Shown in pieces: positions 1 through 5,394 of a stretch of 5,394 nt of DNA. A program made the translations under genes and the position numbers. The number at the start of each line of letters is the position of its first letter. The stretch's first letter is position 1. Source of the stretch: JBKQHQ01 sp052148715 (GTDB lineage: Bacteria > Pseudomonadota > Alphaproteobacteria > Rhizobiales > Xanthobacteraceae); contig JBKQHQ010000190.1 of NCBI GenBank assembly GCA_052148715.1, positions 1 to 5,394 on the forward strand, written 5' to 3'. Under the pieces are notes generated by a model that searched no databases, was not told the DNA's origin, and saw nothing but the letters and a program-made list of their open reading frames with translations.

Positions 1-127
1 CGATGCTCTTGCCATCCCCCAATAATGCCAAATTCTAACTCCAGCCGTAATGCAAAATCCCTACGTAATGGCCGGGTTTCTCGGGCCTTCTAACTCAAAA
101 ATCGCCCACTCGATTCCGCGAAGACCC
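1..127. other. Unassigned flanking DNA at the broken end of the flavin-subunit gene
   Basis: This stretch has no credible gene. Similarity to the CoxM/FAD-subunit family stops at about base 128 and does not resume in any of the three minus-strand frames, so this is unlikely to be a simple frameshift. The DNA is locally less GC-rich than the genes and contains short repeats (listed separately). The best inference is the border of an inserted mobile element or a deletion/rearrangement junction that cut the 3' part of the gene. Short open frames enter from the left edge on the plus strand and stop at 23-25, 36-38 and 91-93; I recognise none of them. Confidence 0.45.
23..96. repeat. Cluster of short direct repeats (TTCTAACTC x2, TAATG x3)
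   Basis: The 9-mer TTCTAACTC occurs at 33-41 and again at 88-96. TAATG occurs at 23-27, 48-52 and 66-70; the last two copies share the longer CGTAATG, and the first is a weaker match. Repeated short sites with 18-55 bp offsets beside a gene break are the kind of arrangement seen at recombinase-binding ends of mobile elements, but I cannot assign this to a known element. Chance similarity is possible for the 5-mers; the 9-mer pair is harder to dismiss. Confidence 0.4.
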
Positions 128-586
128 GAAAAAATCGCGAGCCACCACGCGTCGCGTGCCATTCGGTCCCGCGAGTGTGATCCGCGCATCCAACAGGATC
201 GTCGTTGCAACCCAGTCGGCTGCGGGATCCGCGTGGGCGAGGCTCCCCCCAATCGTGCCACGGGTGCGAATCGCACGGAACGCAATTGTCGAGGCGACAT
301 GAGACAAGAGACGGCCAGTTGGCGAGCCGTCTTGATGATCTTCGAGCGTTGCATGGGTCACGCCGGCGCCAATGGTCAACATATCATCCTGTAGCTCGAT
401 CTGCTTCAGCGACGCGATCGATCCAAGGTCGATCAGACGCGCCGGCATAGCGAGCCTCATGTTGAGCATCGGTCCGAGCGTTTGCCCTCCCGCAAGGAGG
501 CGCGCCTCGCCTCCTGAACGCACCAACGCCTTGACCGCGAGATCTAGATCGCCGGGCCGCTCATATTCGAATGCTGCCGGCTTCAT
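95..586 (-). CDS. FAD-binding medium subunit of a molybdenum hydroxylase (CoxM/CutM family), C-terminally truncated
   Basis: This encodes the N-terminal, FAD-binding part of the medium subunit that passes electrons from the Fe-S small subunit to FAD in CoxLMS-type hydroxylases. Both FAD pyrophosphate-binding loops are visible: AGGQTLGP (residues 32-39) and TIGGSLAHADP (111-121), with the usual 'RTRGTIGG' context. Family similarity runs up to ARDFF (149-153), where relatives continue into a tail of well over 100 further residues forming the C-terminal domain (CO_deh_flav_C). Here ten unrelated residues and a stop follow, giving 163 residues against roughly 280-290 usual. The ATG overlaps the stop of the large-subunit gene (ATGA, 583-586) and has only a poor ribosome site, so translational coupling is likely. 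The protein is probably non-functional or impaired: a gene remnant rather than a naturally short member. Family assignment is firm; the cause of truncation is inferred. Confidence 0.85.
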   Translation of the reverse strand: MKPAAFEYERPGDLDLAVKALVRSGGEARLLAGGQTLGPMLNMRLAMPARLIDLGSIASLKQIELQDDMLTIGAGVTHATLEDHQDGSPTGRLLSHVASTIAFRAIRTRGTIGGSLAHADPAADWVATTILLDARITLAGPNGTRRVVARDFFGSSRNRVGDF

Positions 587-2946
587 GCCGCCGCACTCGC
601 GGCCTTGGAACGCAATATCGCCTCGATAATCCGGCGAGGGGTTGCTGGAGTTTCGTTGATCTCGACGCCGAGCGGCGCAAGGGCGTCGTTGATGGCACTC
701 AGAATTGCACCCGGCGCCCCGATCGTTCCGGCTTCCCCAACACCCTTAATTCCGTACTCCGTGTAAGGCGACGGCGACTCCATATGAAAAATGCGGAAAG
801 GCGGCATCTCCGCGGCGCCTGGCAACAGATAGTCCGCCAGCGTGGAGGCGAGCGGCTGGCCGGCGTAATCAAACGGCATCTCTTCATACAACGCCGTGCC
901 GATGCCTTGTGCCGTGCCGCCGTAGGCCTGGCCTTCTACGATCATCGGGTTAACCACGGTGCCGCAGTCTTCTACGATAACGTAATCGAGGATCTCGACG
1001 CCGCCGGTCTCGGGGTCGACTGCAACGACGGCCCCATGCGCCCCGCAGCCGATGGCACCGGTGTCGACCTTGGGCTTGTACCCCACCGTTGCTTCCAAGC
1101 CGCCGGGATCCGCATCGGCGGGAAGCTGATCCGGCTTGTAGTAGGCAACCGTCGCAATTTCGCGAACTGAGACCTGGCCACGCGGTCCGTACACCGCCCC
1201 GTCCTCCAACCGCACTGCTTCCGGGCTACTCTGCAAGAGATGAGCCCCAATGCGCTTGATGCGTTCAGCCAATACTTTAGCGGTTTGGGCGACGGCGCCG
1301 CCGGCCATCACCATGTTCCGAGAGTCGTAAGTGCCCGTCGAATAGGGCGTTAGCGCGGTATCGCCGTGGACGACTTTGATGCGAGCGGGATCTATGCCGA
1401 GGACGTCGTAGGCCACCTGTGCCAGGGTGGTCTCGCTGCCTTGACCGTGCGATTGGATACCGACACGGATCTCAAGCCCGCCGTCGGGCGTCAAACGCAG
1501 GGTCGCTTGCTCTAGCCCCGGTGCGATCGGCCAACCGAGGAAAACGAATACTTTGGTGCCGAGCGCGGTTGTTTCAGTGTAGGTCGAGAATCCGACGCCG
1601 ATCAATCTGCCGTCGGATTCGCCTTTCTTCTGACGCGCGCGCAGCGCGGGAAGGCCCAGTTTTTCCACCGCGGTACGGAGGCACTGAGGATAGTCACCGC
1701 TGTCGTAGTGCCCCCCCGTCACGGTGTTGAACGGCATAGCGTCAGCGGGAATGAGATTTTCCAGTTTCACTTCTGCTGGTTCACGACCAACGGCCCTGGC
1801 TACGGCATCGAGCGTAAGTTCCATCGCCAAGCCGACGCCAGGTTTCGCGACCCCACGATAGGGAACGATCGGTGGCTTGTTCGTTGCCACCGAGAAGGTC
1901 TTGCATCGATAGCCCCGGATATCATAGCAACCGGGAAGGTTGCTTTGCGCGTGCAGCGCTTCAAGAGCGACGGAGACGGGCCAGGCGGAGTATGCGCCGG
2001 CATTCACGGTGATCTCGGCGTCAAGCGCGAGGATGCGACCGTGTTTGTCGGCGTACGCGGAAATGCAATAATGATGTTCGCGCGCGTTGGCGGCAGCAAT
2101 CAAGTGTTCACGCCGGTCTTCGGTCCACCGCACCGGCTGCTTATTTTTCAGCGCGAGCCAGGCGATAAGCAACTCCTCCGGCTGCAGAATTGACTTCCCA
2201 CCGAATCCCCCTCCGACGTCCGGCGCGACAACGCGGATGATGCCCTCCTCGATCCCGAGATATTCCGAAAGCGCCGTTCGTATGATGTGCGGTGCCTGAG
2301 TCGAGGTGTAGAGCACGAGCTGTTCGGCTTGCCTGTCCCAACATCCGAGGGCGCCCTTGCCTTCCATGGGAGACATGCACTGACGCGCAAGCTTCAGATC
2401 ACGCCGTACGACGACGGCCGCCGCCTTCGCCATTTCATCGAATCTGACGTCTGTGAGTGTGGAGAGAAACAGATTATCGCCGAATTCTTCATGGACCAAC
2501 GGGGAACCTGGCTTTCGGCCATCAAGAGCGTCGACGACGACTGGCAATTCCTCGAAATCGGCCGCAACGAGCTGGCACAAGTCCTCGGCTTCCGCTCGGG
2601 TAGGCGCCACGCACATGGCAATGGGTTCCCCGACAGTTCGCACTTTTCCAGTTGCAAGCAGGGGAAAGTCCGCCAACTTGATGCCGGCTACGGCGCTCGG
2701 TGTCCTGAGCGGCTTGATTTGATTCTCCAAATCGATCGCCGTGAAAATACGTCCGATGTATTCCTTCGGAAATCGGACACTCTTGATGCGTGCATGGGCC
2801 AGCGGACTGCGCAGAAATGCGACCTCGTGGAGGCCGACGATCTGCATATCACCGACGAAATTGCCCAGTCCGTGAAGATGCCGATCATCTTCCTTGCGCG
2901 GGAGTCTTGCACCTATTCCTTTTTGCGATTTGCCTTTGCTCGTCAC
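583..2946 (-). CDS. Molybdopterin-binding large subunit of a xanthine dehydrogenase/CO dehydrogenase-family hydroxylase
   Basis: This is the catalytic subunit, binding a molybdopterin (probably cytosine-dinucleotide) cofactor and hydroxylating a carbon with water-derived oxygen; cytoplasmic, with no signal peptide seen. At 787 residues it is full length. In order: an N-terminal a/b-hammerhead domain opening with IGARLPRKEDDRHLHGLGNF (11-30), then the first cofactor domain with GGGFGGK (245-251) and the active-site loop PYRGVAKPG (362-370), then the second with QSHGQGSETT (498-507), DCGTVVNP (660-667) and GQAYGGTAQGIG (672-683). The catalytic glutamate is Glu738 in GVGEAG. The loop is neither AYxCSFR of true CO dehydrogenases (form I) nor the AYRGAGR of form II, so CO is an unlikely substrate. 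The start is GTG: an in-frame TAA lies two codons upstream and a strong GGAGG-type site sits 7 bp before it. It heads an operon with the flavin subunit. A hydroxylase for an N-heterocycle fits the neighbouring dioxygenase, but substrate is inferred. Confidence 0.93.
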   Translation of the reverse strand: MTSKGKSQKGIGARLPRKEDDRHLHGLGNFVGDMQIVGLHEVAFLRSPLAHARIKSVRFPKEYIGRIFTAIDLENQIKPLRTPSAVAGIKLADFPLLATGKVRTVGEPIAMCVAPTRAEAEDLCQLVAADFEELPVVVDALDGRKPGSPLVHEEFGDNLFLSTLTDVRFDEMAKAAAVVVRRDLKLARQCMSPMEGKGALGCWDRQAEQLVLYTSTQAPHIIRTALSEYLGIEEGIIRVVAPDVGGGFGGKSILQPEELLIAWLALKNKQPVRWTEDRREHLIAAANAREHHYCISAYADKHGRILALDAEITVNAGAYSAWPVSVALEALHAQSNLPGCYDIRGYRCKTFSVATNKPPIVPYRGVAKPGVGLAMELTLDAVARAVGREPAEVKLENLIPADAMPFNTVTGGHYDSGDYPQCLRTAVEKLGLPALRARQKKGESDGRLIGVGFSTYTETTALGTKVFVFLGWPIAPGLEQATLRLTPDGGLEIRVGIQSHGQGSETTLAQVAYDVLGIDPARIKVVHGDTALTPYSTGTYDSRNMVMAGGAVAQTAKVLAERIKRIGAHLLQSSPEAVRLEDGAVYGPRGQVSVREIATVAYYKPDQLPADADPGGLEATVGYKPKVDTGAIGCGAHGAVVAVDPETGGVEILDYVIVEDCGTVVNPMIVEGQAYGGTAQGIGTALYEEMPFDYAGQPLASTLADYLLPGAAEMPPFRIFHMESPSPYTEYGIKGVGEAGTIGAPGAILSAINDALAPLGVEINETPATPRRIIEAILRSKAASAAA

Positions 2947-2953
2947 GGCTTAG

Positions 2954-2964
2954 CCCTCCCTCCC
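2954..2964 (-). promoter_or_regulatory. Ribosome binding site for the large-subunit gene
   Basis: On the minus strand the run GGGAGGGAGGG ends 7 bp before the GTG at 2946-2944. With the in-frame stop at 2952-2950 it fixes the GTG as the start. Confidence 0.7.
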
Positions 2965-3060
2965 GCGTCGACCTACCGCCTGCTCACCCGCCAAGTTCCT
3001 GCCCCCCATTGAGATCACCGTCGAGCTCCAATATTAGCCCCACCTATCTCAAAGTAGAAT

Positions 3061-3090
3061 TGCGTTACTATTCTGTGCAGTGGTAGCGCA
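3061..3090. repeat. 10-bp inverted repeat with 10-bp spacer in the divergent region
   Basis: The arms are TGCGTTACTA (3061-3070) and TGGTAGCGCA (3081-3090). They pair at 8 of 10 positions, and the two exceptions would be G-U pairs in RNA from the plus strand. It could be an operator for the hydroxylase operon (about 115 bp upstream of its start) or a transcript hairpin. There is no T-run after it on either strand, so a terminator is unlikely. Confidence 0.45.
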
Positions 3091-3212
3091 CCCATAGAGC
3101 CGCCGCTTGTGGGTCGCGCCCCGAATCGATTCCCTGTCACCAGAAATCGCGGCGGGTCGCCGGCAATGCGAGCCCCCACACACTTGGCGGGGCGCGCGCT
3201 GCGACCAGGGAC

Positions 3213-3228
3213 GATACAAATGTGCATC
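3213..3228. promoter_or_regulatory. Imperfect palindrome, candidate operator upstream of the dioxygenase gene
   Basis: GATACAAATGTGCATC has 6 of 8 symmetric base pairs, of the form GAT-n-CA-n-AT-n-TG-n-ATC. It abuts the candidate -35 hexamer of the dioxygenase promoter, a position suited to a dimeric regulator. It does not resemble the palindrome next to the GntR gene, so if it is real it may bind a different regulator. Confidence 0.35.
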
Positions 3229-3256
3229 TGTCATGCTTCGCTCGCTTAGATAAAGT
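3228..3256 (+). promoter_or_regulatory. Weak sigma-70-like promoter candidate for the dioxygenase gene
   Basis: CTGTCA (3228-3233, 4 of 6 to consensus) and TAAAGT (3251-3256, 4 of 6) are separated by 17 bp. This would put transcription start near 3263 and give a 5' leader of about 35 bases. A small inverted repeat TAGA-N5-TCTA (3247-3259) covers the -10. The match is modest and could be chance. Confidence 0.25.
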
Positions 3257-3284
3257 CTAGCAAGTCCGCATTCGTGAGACACCC

Positions 3285-3291
3285 GGAAAGG
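3285..3291 (+). promoter_or_regulatory. Ribosome binding site that decides the dioxygenase start
   Basis: GGAAAGG lies 6 bp before the ATG at 3298. A GTG at 3274 is in frame eight codons earlier, but this site would then lie inside the gene, and the GTG has no comparable site of its own. Confidence 0.6.
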
Positions 3292-3297
3292 CAAATC

Positions 3298-4359
3298 ATG
3301 AGACCGGTTGAGGTCAATCTGGCGACGCTGGCAGCACTCTTTCGTAAGGAGTTCGAGCTTTGCAACGTCACCCAGGGCGAAACCATCGCCCTTGTGACCG
3401 ACCTAAACGCGCGGCGCGACTATGTCGCGGCCGCGTTCGCGGCCGCCGCTGAGCTCGGGGCAGACATCTATGAGATGTGTGTAAACTCTCTGCCGTCATG
3501 GACCAAGGTCGGCGTCGAGACCATTGGCAAAAGCAAGGGTACCGTGGAGGCGCTGTGCAAGGCCGACATGATCGTCATTCTGCACATTCCGCTTTTTACC
3601 AAGTGGCTAAAGACCGTCCGTGACGCCGGAGCCCGTGTCCTCATGGTGATCGACGCGCCTGAAATGCTTGCAACGTTGATGTCTCCGCCGGATCTCAAGT
3701 CGGCGACCATCCACGCCGGCCGGCGACTCGGCAACGCCAAGGAAATGCGCGTGTTCAACGACGCCGGCACCGATCTCCGAGTCTCGTTGGGCGAGTATCC
3801 GGTGATGATTCAGTACGGATTTTCAGAAGCTCCTGGGCGTTATGACCGCTGGGGTGGCGGCATCGTGCACACCTTTCCGAATGAGGGCACCGCCAACGGC
3901 ACGGTAGTCTTCCAGCCCGGCGACATCGTGATTTTGCCCTATTGCCGTTACGTGCAGGACGAGGTGCGGCTAGAGGTGCGCGACGGGTTCATCCGGAAGA
4001 TCGAGGGCCGAATGGATGCCAAACTGATGAGCCATTGGCTCGATGATAACCGGCGCACCCCAGACGATATGGACGGGCACGCGATATCGCATCTGGGCTG
4101 GGGCCTCAACCCGAATGCACGCTGGGATAACATAGCGTTGCACGGGGATGATCCTAGCTACCATTCAGGAGCGCTACGTGTCTTCGCCGGTAACTTTCTA
4201 TTCTCAACCGGGCCGAATACCCAAGGAGGTGGCAAGCGCAACACGCAAGGCCACTACGACGTGCCGATGCGCGGCTGCACGGTGCAGCTGGACAACGACA
4301 CCGTGATCGACCACGGCAAGATCATTGACGAGAAGATGATTGTTGCGAGGGTGAGATAG
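3298..4359 (+). CDS. NicX-family ring-cleaving dioxygenase (2,5-dihydroxypyridine 5,6-dioxygenase-like)
   Basis: NicX-type enzymes use Fe(II) and O2 to open 2,5-dihydroxypyridine to N-formylmaleamate in the cytoplasm, a late step of aerobic nicotinate and picolinate breakdown. The 353-residue length matches NicX (about 350), whose fold is related to M29 aminopeptidases rather than classical extradiol dioxygenases. The C-terminal half carries family blocks: ISHLGWGLNP (263-272), GNFLFSTGPNTQGGGKRNTQ (298-317) and GHYDVPMRGC (318-327). The ligands proposed for NicX (two His and one Asp) align with His265, His319 and Asp321, so catalysis is likely retained. The N-terminal half, where much of the substrate pocket lies, is recognisably more distant from what I recall of the Pseudomonas putida protein, so the ring attacked may differ. 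The ATG was chosen on its ribosome site; a GTG at 3274 would add eight residues. It is divergent from the hydroxylase and converges on the GntR gene. The family is firm; the exact substrate is inferred. Confidence 0.88.
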   Translation: MRPVEVNLATLAALFRKEFELCNVTQGETIALVTDLNARRDYVAAAFAAAAELGADIYEMCVNSLPSWTKVGVETIGKSKGTVEALCKADMIVILHIPLFTKWLKTVRDAGARVLMVIDAPEMLATLMSPPDLKSATIHAGRRLGNAKEMRVFNDAGTDLRVSLGEYPVMIQYGFSEAPGRYDRWGGGIVHTFPNEGTANGTVVFQPGDIVILPYCRYVQDEVRLEVRDGFIRKIEGRMDAKLMSHWLDDNRRTPDDMDGHAISHLGWGLNPNARWDNIALHGDDPSYHSGALRVFAGNFLFSTGPNTQGGGKRNTQGHYDVPMRGCTVQLDNDTVIDHGKIIDEKMIVARVR

Positions 4360-4423
4360 ACAATGGCCAGTTGTGGCCGCGATCTGCCAGCCCTGGGATA
4401 AGGGCGCATGTCGCTGATGCGTT
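4360..4423. terminator. Convergent gap with small hairpins; possible weak bidirectional terminator
   Basis: Three short stems lie between the convergent stop codons: GGCCA/TGGCC (4365-4378, 4-base loop), GCCCT/AGGGC (4390-4405, 6-base loop) and CGCAT/ATGCG (4405-4421, 7-base loop). The second and third share a base and are alternatives. None is followed by a T-run in either direction, so a classical intrinsic terminator is not shown. Confidence 0.25.
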
Positions 4424-5212
4424 CTACGGATCAGTGATGCGCAGCCGGGGCAGTGCAATCGAGAACTGATATCGGTTCCAGCGGTAAAATGTCGAAAGGT
4501 ATCCCAGCGCGCGACCATCCTCCGTATACATGACGCGGTCGAGCACCAAGACCGGCGCGCCGACATCGAGAGCAAGGGCGCTCGCCGTCTCTGCGTCGGC
4601 GGGCTCGGCCCTGAAATGATGTTGCGCCTCCTTGATCGGCACGCCGAGCCGCCGCTCCCAGATCGCGATCGTCGCCACACTCGGCTGTGAGCGCATGATC
4701 TCGGCCTCAGGTTGCAGCTCCAACGGCAAAAGTGCTCGGGTCATTGCAATCGGCGAAACCTCATCGGTATGCAGCTTCTCAATGCAAAGCATCTTCTGGT
4801 TCGCTCGGCGCCCGAGTGCCTTGGCGATCTGCTTGGGCGGAACGACCGGGCCAAAGCTCAGAAGTCGCGTCTCCGTCGTGATTCCACTGGCGCGCGCGAC
4901 TTCAGACACAGTCTGCACGCTGGTCAAGTCTTGCTCGATCGGGTTGCGGACGAAGGTCCCCGACCCCTGGCGCTTGAGTATCCAACCCTCGCGCTCAAGC
5001 AGCGCGAGGCCATTGCGGACCGTGACCCGGCTCAGTCGGAAACGATTGACCAGTTCCTTTTCGGGGCTCAACCGGTCACCCGGCTGATATTCTCCACTGA
5101 TGATGCGCATGCGCAGCCGCTCCGCAAGCTGCACATGCAGAGGCGTACTGCTGTTCCGATCGAGAAATGCACCGTCCACGATGGGCCCTCTTGGCGAGTT
5201 ACCATATTCCAT
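4424..5212 (-). CDS. GntR-family transcriptional regulator, HutC/UTRA subfamily
   Basis: A 262-residue one-component regulator. The N-terminal winged helix-turn-helix spans about 24-90: PLHVQLAERLRMRIISGEY, then PGDRLSPEKELVNRF, the recognition helix LSRVTVRNGLALLEREG (60-76) and the wing GSGTFV (83-88). Residues 97-255 match a UTRA ligand-binding domain, ending in the typical 'LGYLSTFYRWNRYQFSI' region. HutC-type proteins are mostly repressors released by a small-molecule ligand from the pathway they control. Its position beside a NicX-like gene suggests it senses an intermediate of this pathway (inference). The ATG at 5212 has a weak ribosome site; a GTG at 5179 (residue 12), preceded by AGAGGG at 6 bp, is a plausible alternative that leaves the DNA-binding domain whole. 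A palindrome fitting the HutC consensus lies 21 bp upstream of the ATG, which suggests autoregulation. Confidence 0.92.
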   Translation of the reverse strand: MEYGNSPRGPIVDGAFLDRNSSTPLHVQLAERLRMRIISGEYQPGDRLSPEKELVNRFRLSRVTVRNGLALLEREGWILKRQGSGTFVRNPIEQDLTSVQTVSEVARASGITTETRLLSFGPVVPPKQIAKALGRRANQKMLCIEKLHTDEVSPIAMTRALLPLELQPEAEIMRSQPSVATIAIWERRLGVPIKEAQHHFRAEPADAETASALALDVGAPVLVLDRVMYTEDGRALGYLSTFYRWNRYQFSIALPRLRITDP

Positions 5213-5232
5213 CTCTGGCCAAGACTATAATG

Positions 5233-5254
5233 TAAGATGTATTATAACGTCTTA
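5233..5254. promoter_or_regulatory. 22-bp palindromic operator candidate for the GntR regulator
   Basis: The sequence has arms TAAGA (5233-5237) and TCTTA (5250-5254) around the core GTATTATAAC (5239-5248); 8 of 11 base pairs are symmetric. The core fits the HutC-subfamily pattern GT-Nx-TA-Nx-AC with x=2. It overlaps AT-rich -10-like hexamers of both strands (TATAAT on the minus strand at 5246-5241; TATTAT on the plus strand at 5240-5245, with TGGCCA 18 bp upstream). Binding here would be expected to control the GntR gene and perhaps the divergent XRE-like gene. A nearby AAGAC-TATAAT (5221-5231) partly repeats one half-site. Confidence 0.55.
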
Positions 5255-5313
5255 GTGCCGGGTTGGGCCCCCTCCCGACCAAGATGATCGCGAGGGGTAA
5301 TGAAGGGAAAACG

Positions 5314-5394
5314 ATGAACAAGAGAAGTTGTGATCCGCAGGACATGGAAGTGGGCCGTCGCATTCGCGCCCGTCGGCTTGCCAGGGATATGTCG
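5314..5394 (+). CDS. Start of a probable XRE-family HTH regulator (partial, runs off the window)
   Basis: Only the first 27 codons are present, open to the right edge. After a short polar leader, VGRRIRARRLARDMS (13-27) looks like the first helix of a Cro/C1 (XRE) helix-turn-helix, as in XRE-cupin regulators; domain content beyond this cannot be seen. AAGGG at 5303-5307 lies 6 bp before the ATG. An in-frame ATG at 5284 would add ten residues but has no good ribosome site. It is divergent from the GntR gene and shares its control region, so the locus may have two regulators. The family call rests on a short stretch. Confidence 0.55.
   Translation, partial: MNKRSCDPQDMEVGRRIRARRLARDMS

Larger units (their letters stand above)
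2947..3297. promoter_or_regulatory. Divergent intergenic control region between hydroxylase and dioxygenase genes
   Basis: About 350 bp separate the starts of the two divergently transcribed genes. I see no credible gene: the short open frames on either strand lack ribosome sites and family features. It holds an inverted repeat (3061-3090), a 16-bp imperfect palindrome (3213-3228) and a weak promoter candidate facing the dioxygenase gene (3228-3256). For the minus strand the TAATAT at 3031-3036 could be a -10 element for the hydroxylase operon, but no acceptable -35 lies at the right distance. Shared regulation of both directions is plausible from the layout. Confidence 0.5.

Noticed and set aside
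61..354. Minus-strand frame reading through the flavin-gene break, considered as a frameshifted continuation
   Set aside because: Its residues after base 128 do not resemble the CoxM C-terminal domain, so a one-base frameshift does not explain the truncation.
571..3012. Long plus-strand open frames at 571-1170, 1708-2193 and 2287-3012
   Set aside because: They lie antisense to the large-subunit gene, have no family motifs or ribosome sites, and are composition-driven shadows in GC-rich DNA.
3274..3297. GTG at 3274 as the dioxygenase start
   Set aside because: The GGAAAGG site lies between it and the ATG at 3298, and the extra eight residues are not family-like.
4364..4421. Classical intrinsic terminator between the convergent genes
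   Set aside because: Stems are only 5-6 bp and no T-run follows on either strand; kept only as a low-confidence feature.
4632..5230. Plus-strand open frames opposite the GntR gene
   Set aside because: They mirror a clearly conserved regulator on the other strand and show no recognisable domains.
5300..5317. Five-codon mini-ORF whose TGA overlaps the ATG of the XRE-like gene
   Set aside because: Its GAGGGG lies only 2 bp before the ATG, too close to work well; the overlap is probably chance.
1..5394. CRISPR array, tRNA or rRNA gene, riboswitch
   Set aside because: No regularly spaced long repeats, cloverleaf patterns or recognisable RNA motifs were seen.

Overview
The window is GC-rich bacterial DNA. 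Codon use and protein types suggest a soil or plant-associated proteobacterium, perhaps an alphaproteobacterium of the Bradyrhizobium kind; nothing in the window fixes the taxonomy. It reads as part of an accessory catabolic locus for an aromatic, probably N-heterocyclic, compound.

Layout: (1) Bases 1-127 do not look like the gene beside them and hold short degenerate repeats, probably the edge of an inserted or rearranged segment. (2) On the minus strand lie two overlapping genes for a CoxL/CoxM-type molybdenum hydroxylase: a complete large molybdopterin-binding subunit (2946-583) and, sharing an ATGA, an FAD-binding medium subunit (586-95). The medium subunit keeps its FAD-binding domain but loses its C-terminal domain where the unrelated DNA begins. 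No [2Fe-2S] small subunit is present. (3) Bases 2947-3297 form a divergent control region with two imperfect inverted repeats and a weak promoter candidate. (4) On the plus strand is a ring-cleaving dioxygenase of the NicX type (2,5-dihydroxypyridine 5,6-dioxygenase family, 3298-4359) with its Fe(II)-ligand triad intact. (5) After a 64-bp convergent gap comes a minus-strand GntR regulator of the HutC/UTRA type (5212-4424). (6) A second divergent control region carries a good 22-bp operator-like palindrome. (7) The window ends in the first 27 codons of what looks like an XRE-type HTH regulator.

Working model (inference): a molybdenum hydroxylase adds a hydroxyl group to an N-heterocycle, the NicX-like enzyme opens a dihydroxylated ring, and the GntR protein senses a pathway intermediate. 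The logic resembles aerobic nicotinate (nic) and picolinate (pic) degradation, but the hydroxylase here is of the CoxLMS kind, the regulator is GntR/HutC, and the substrate cannot be read from sequence. The hydroxylase may no longer be functional because its flavin subunit is truncated.
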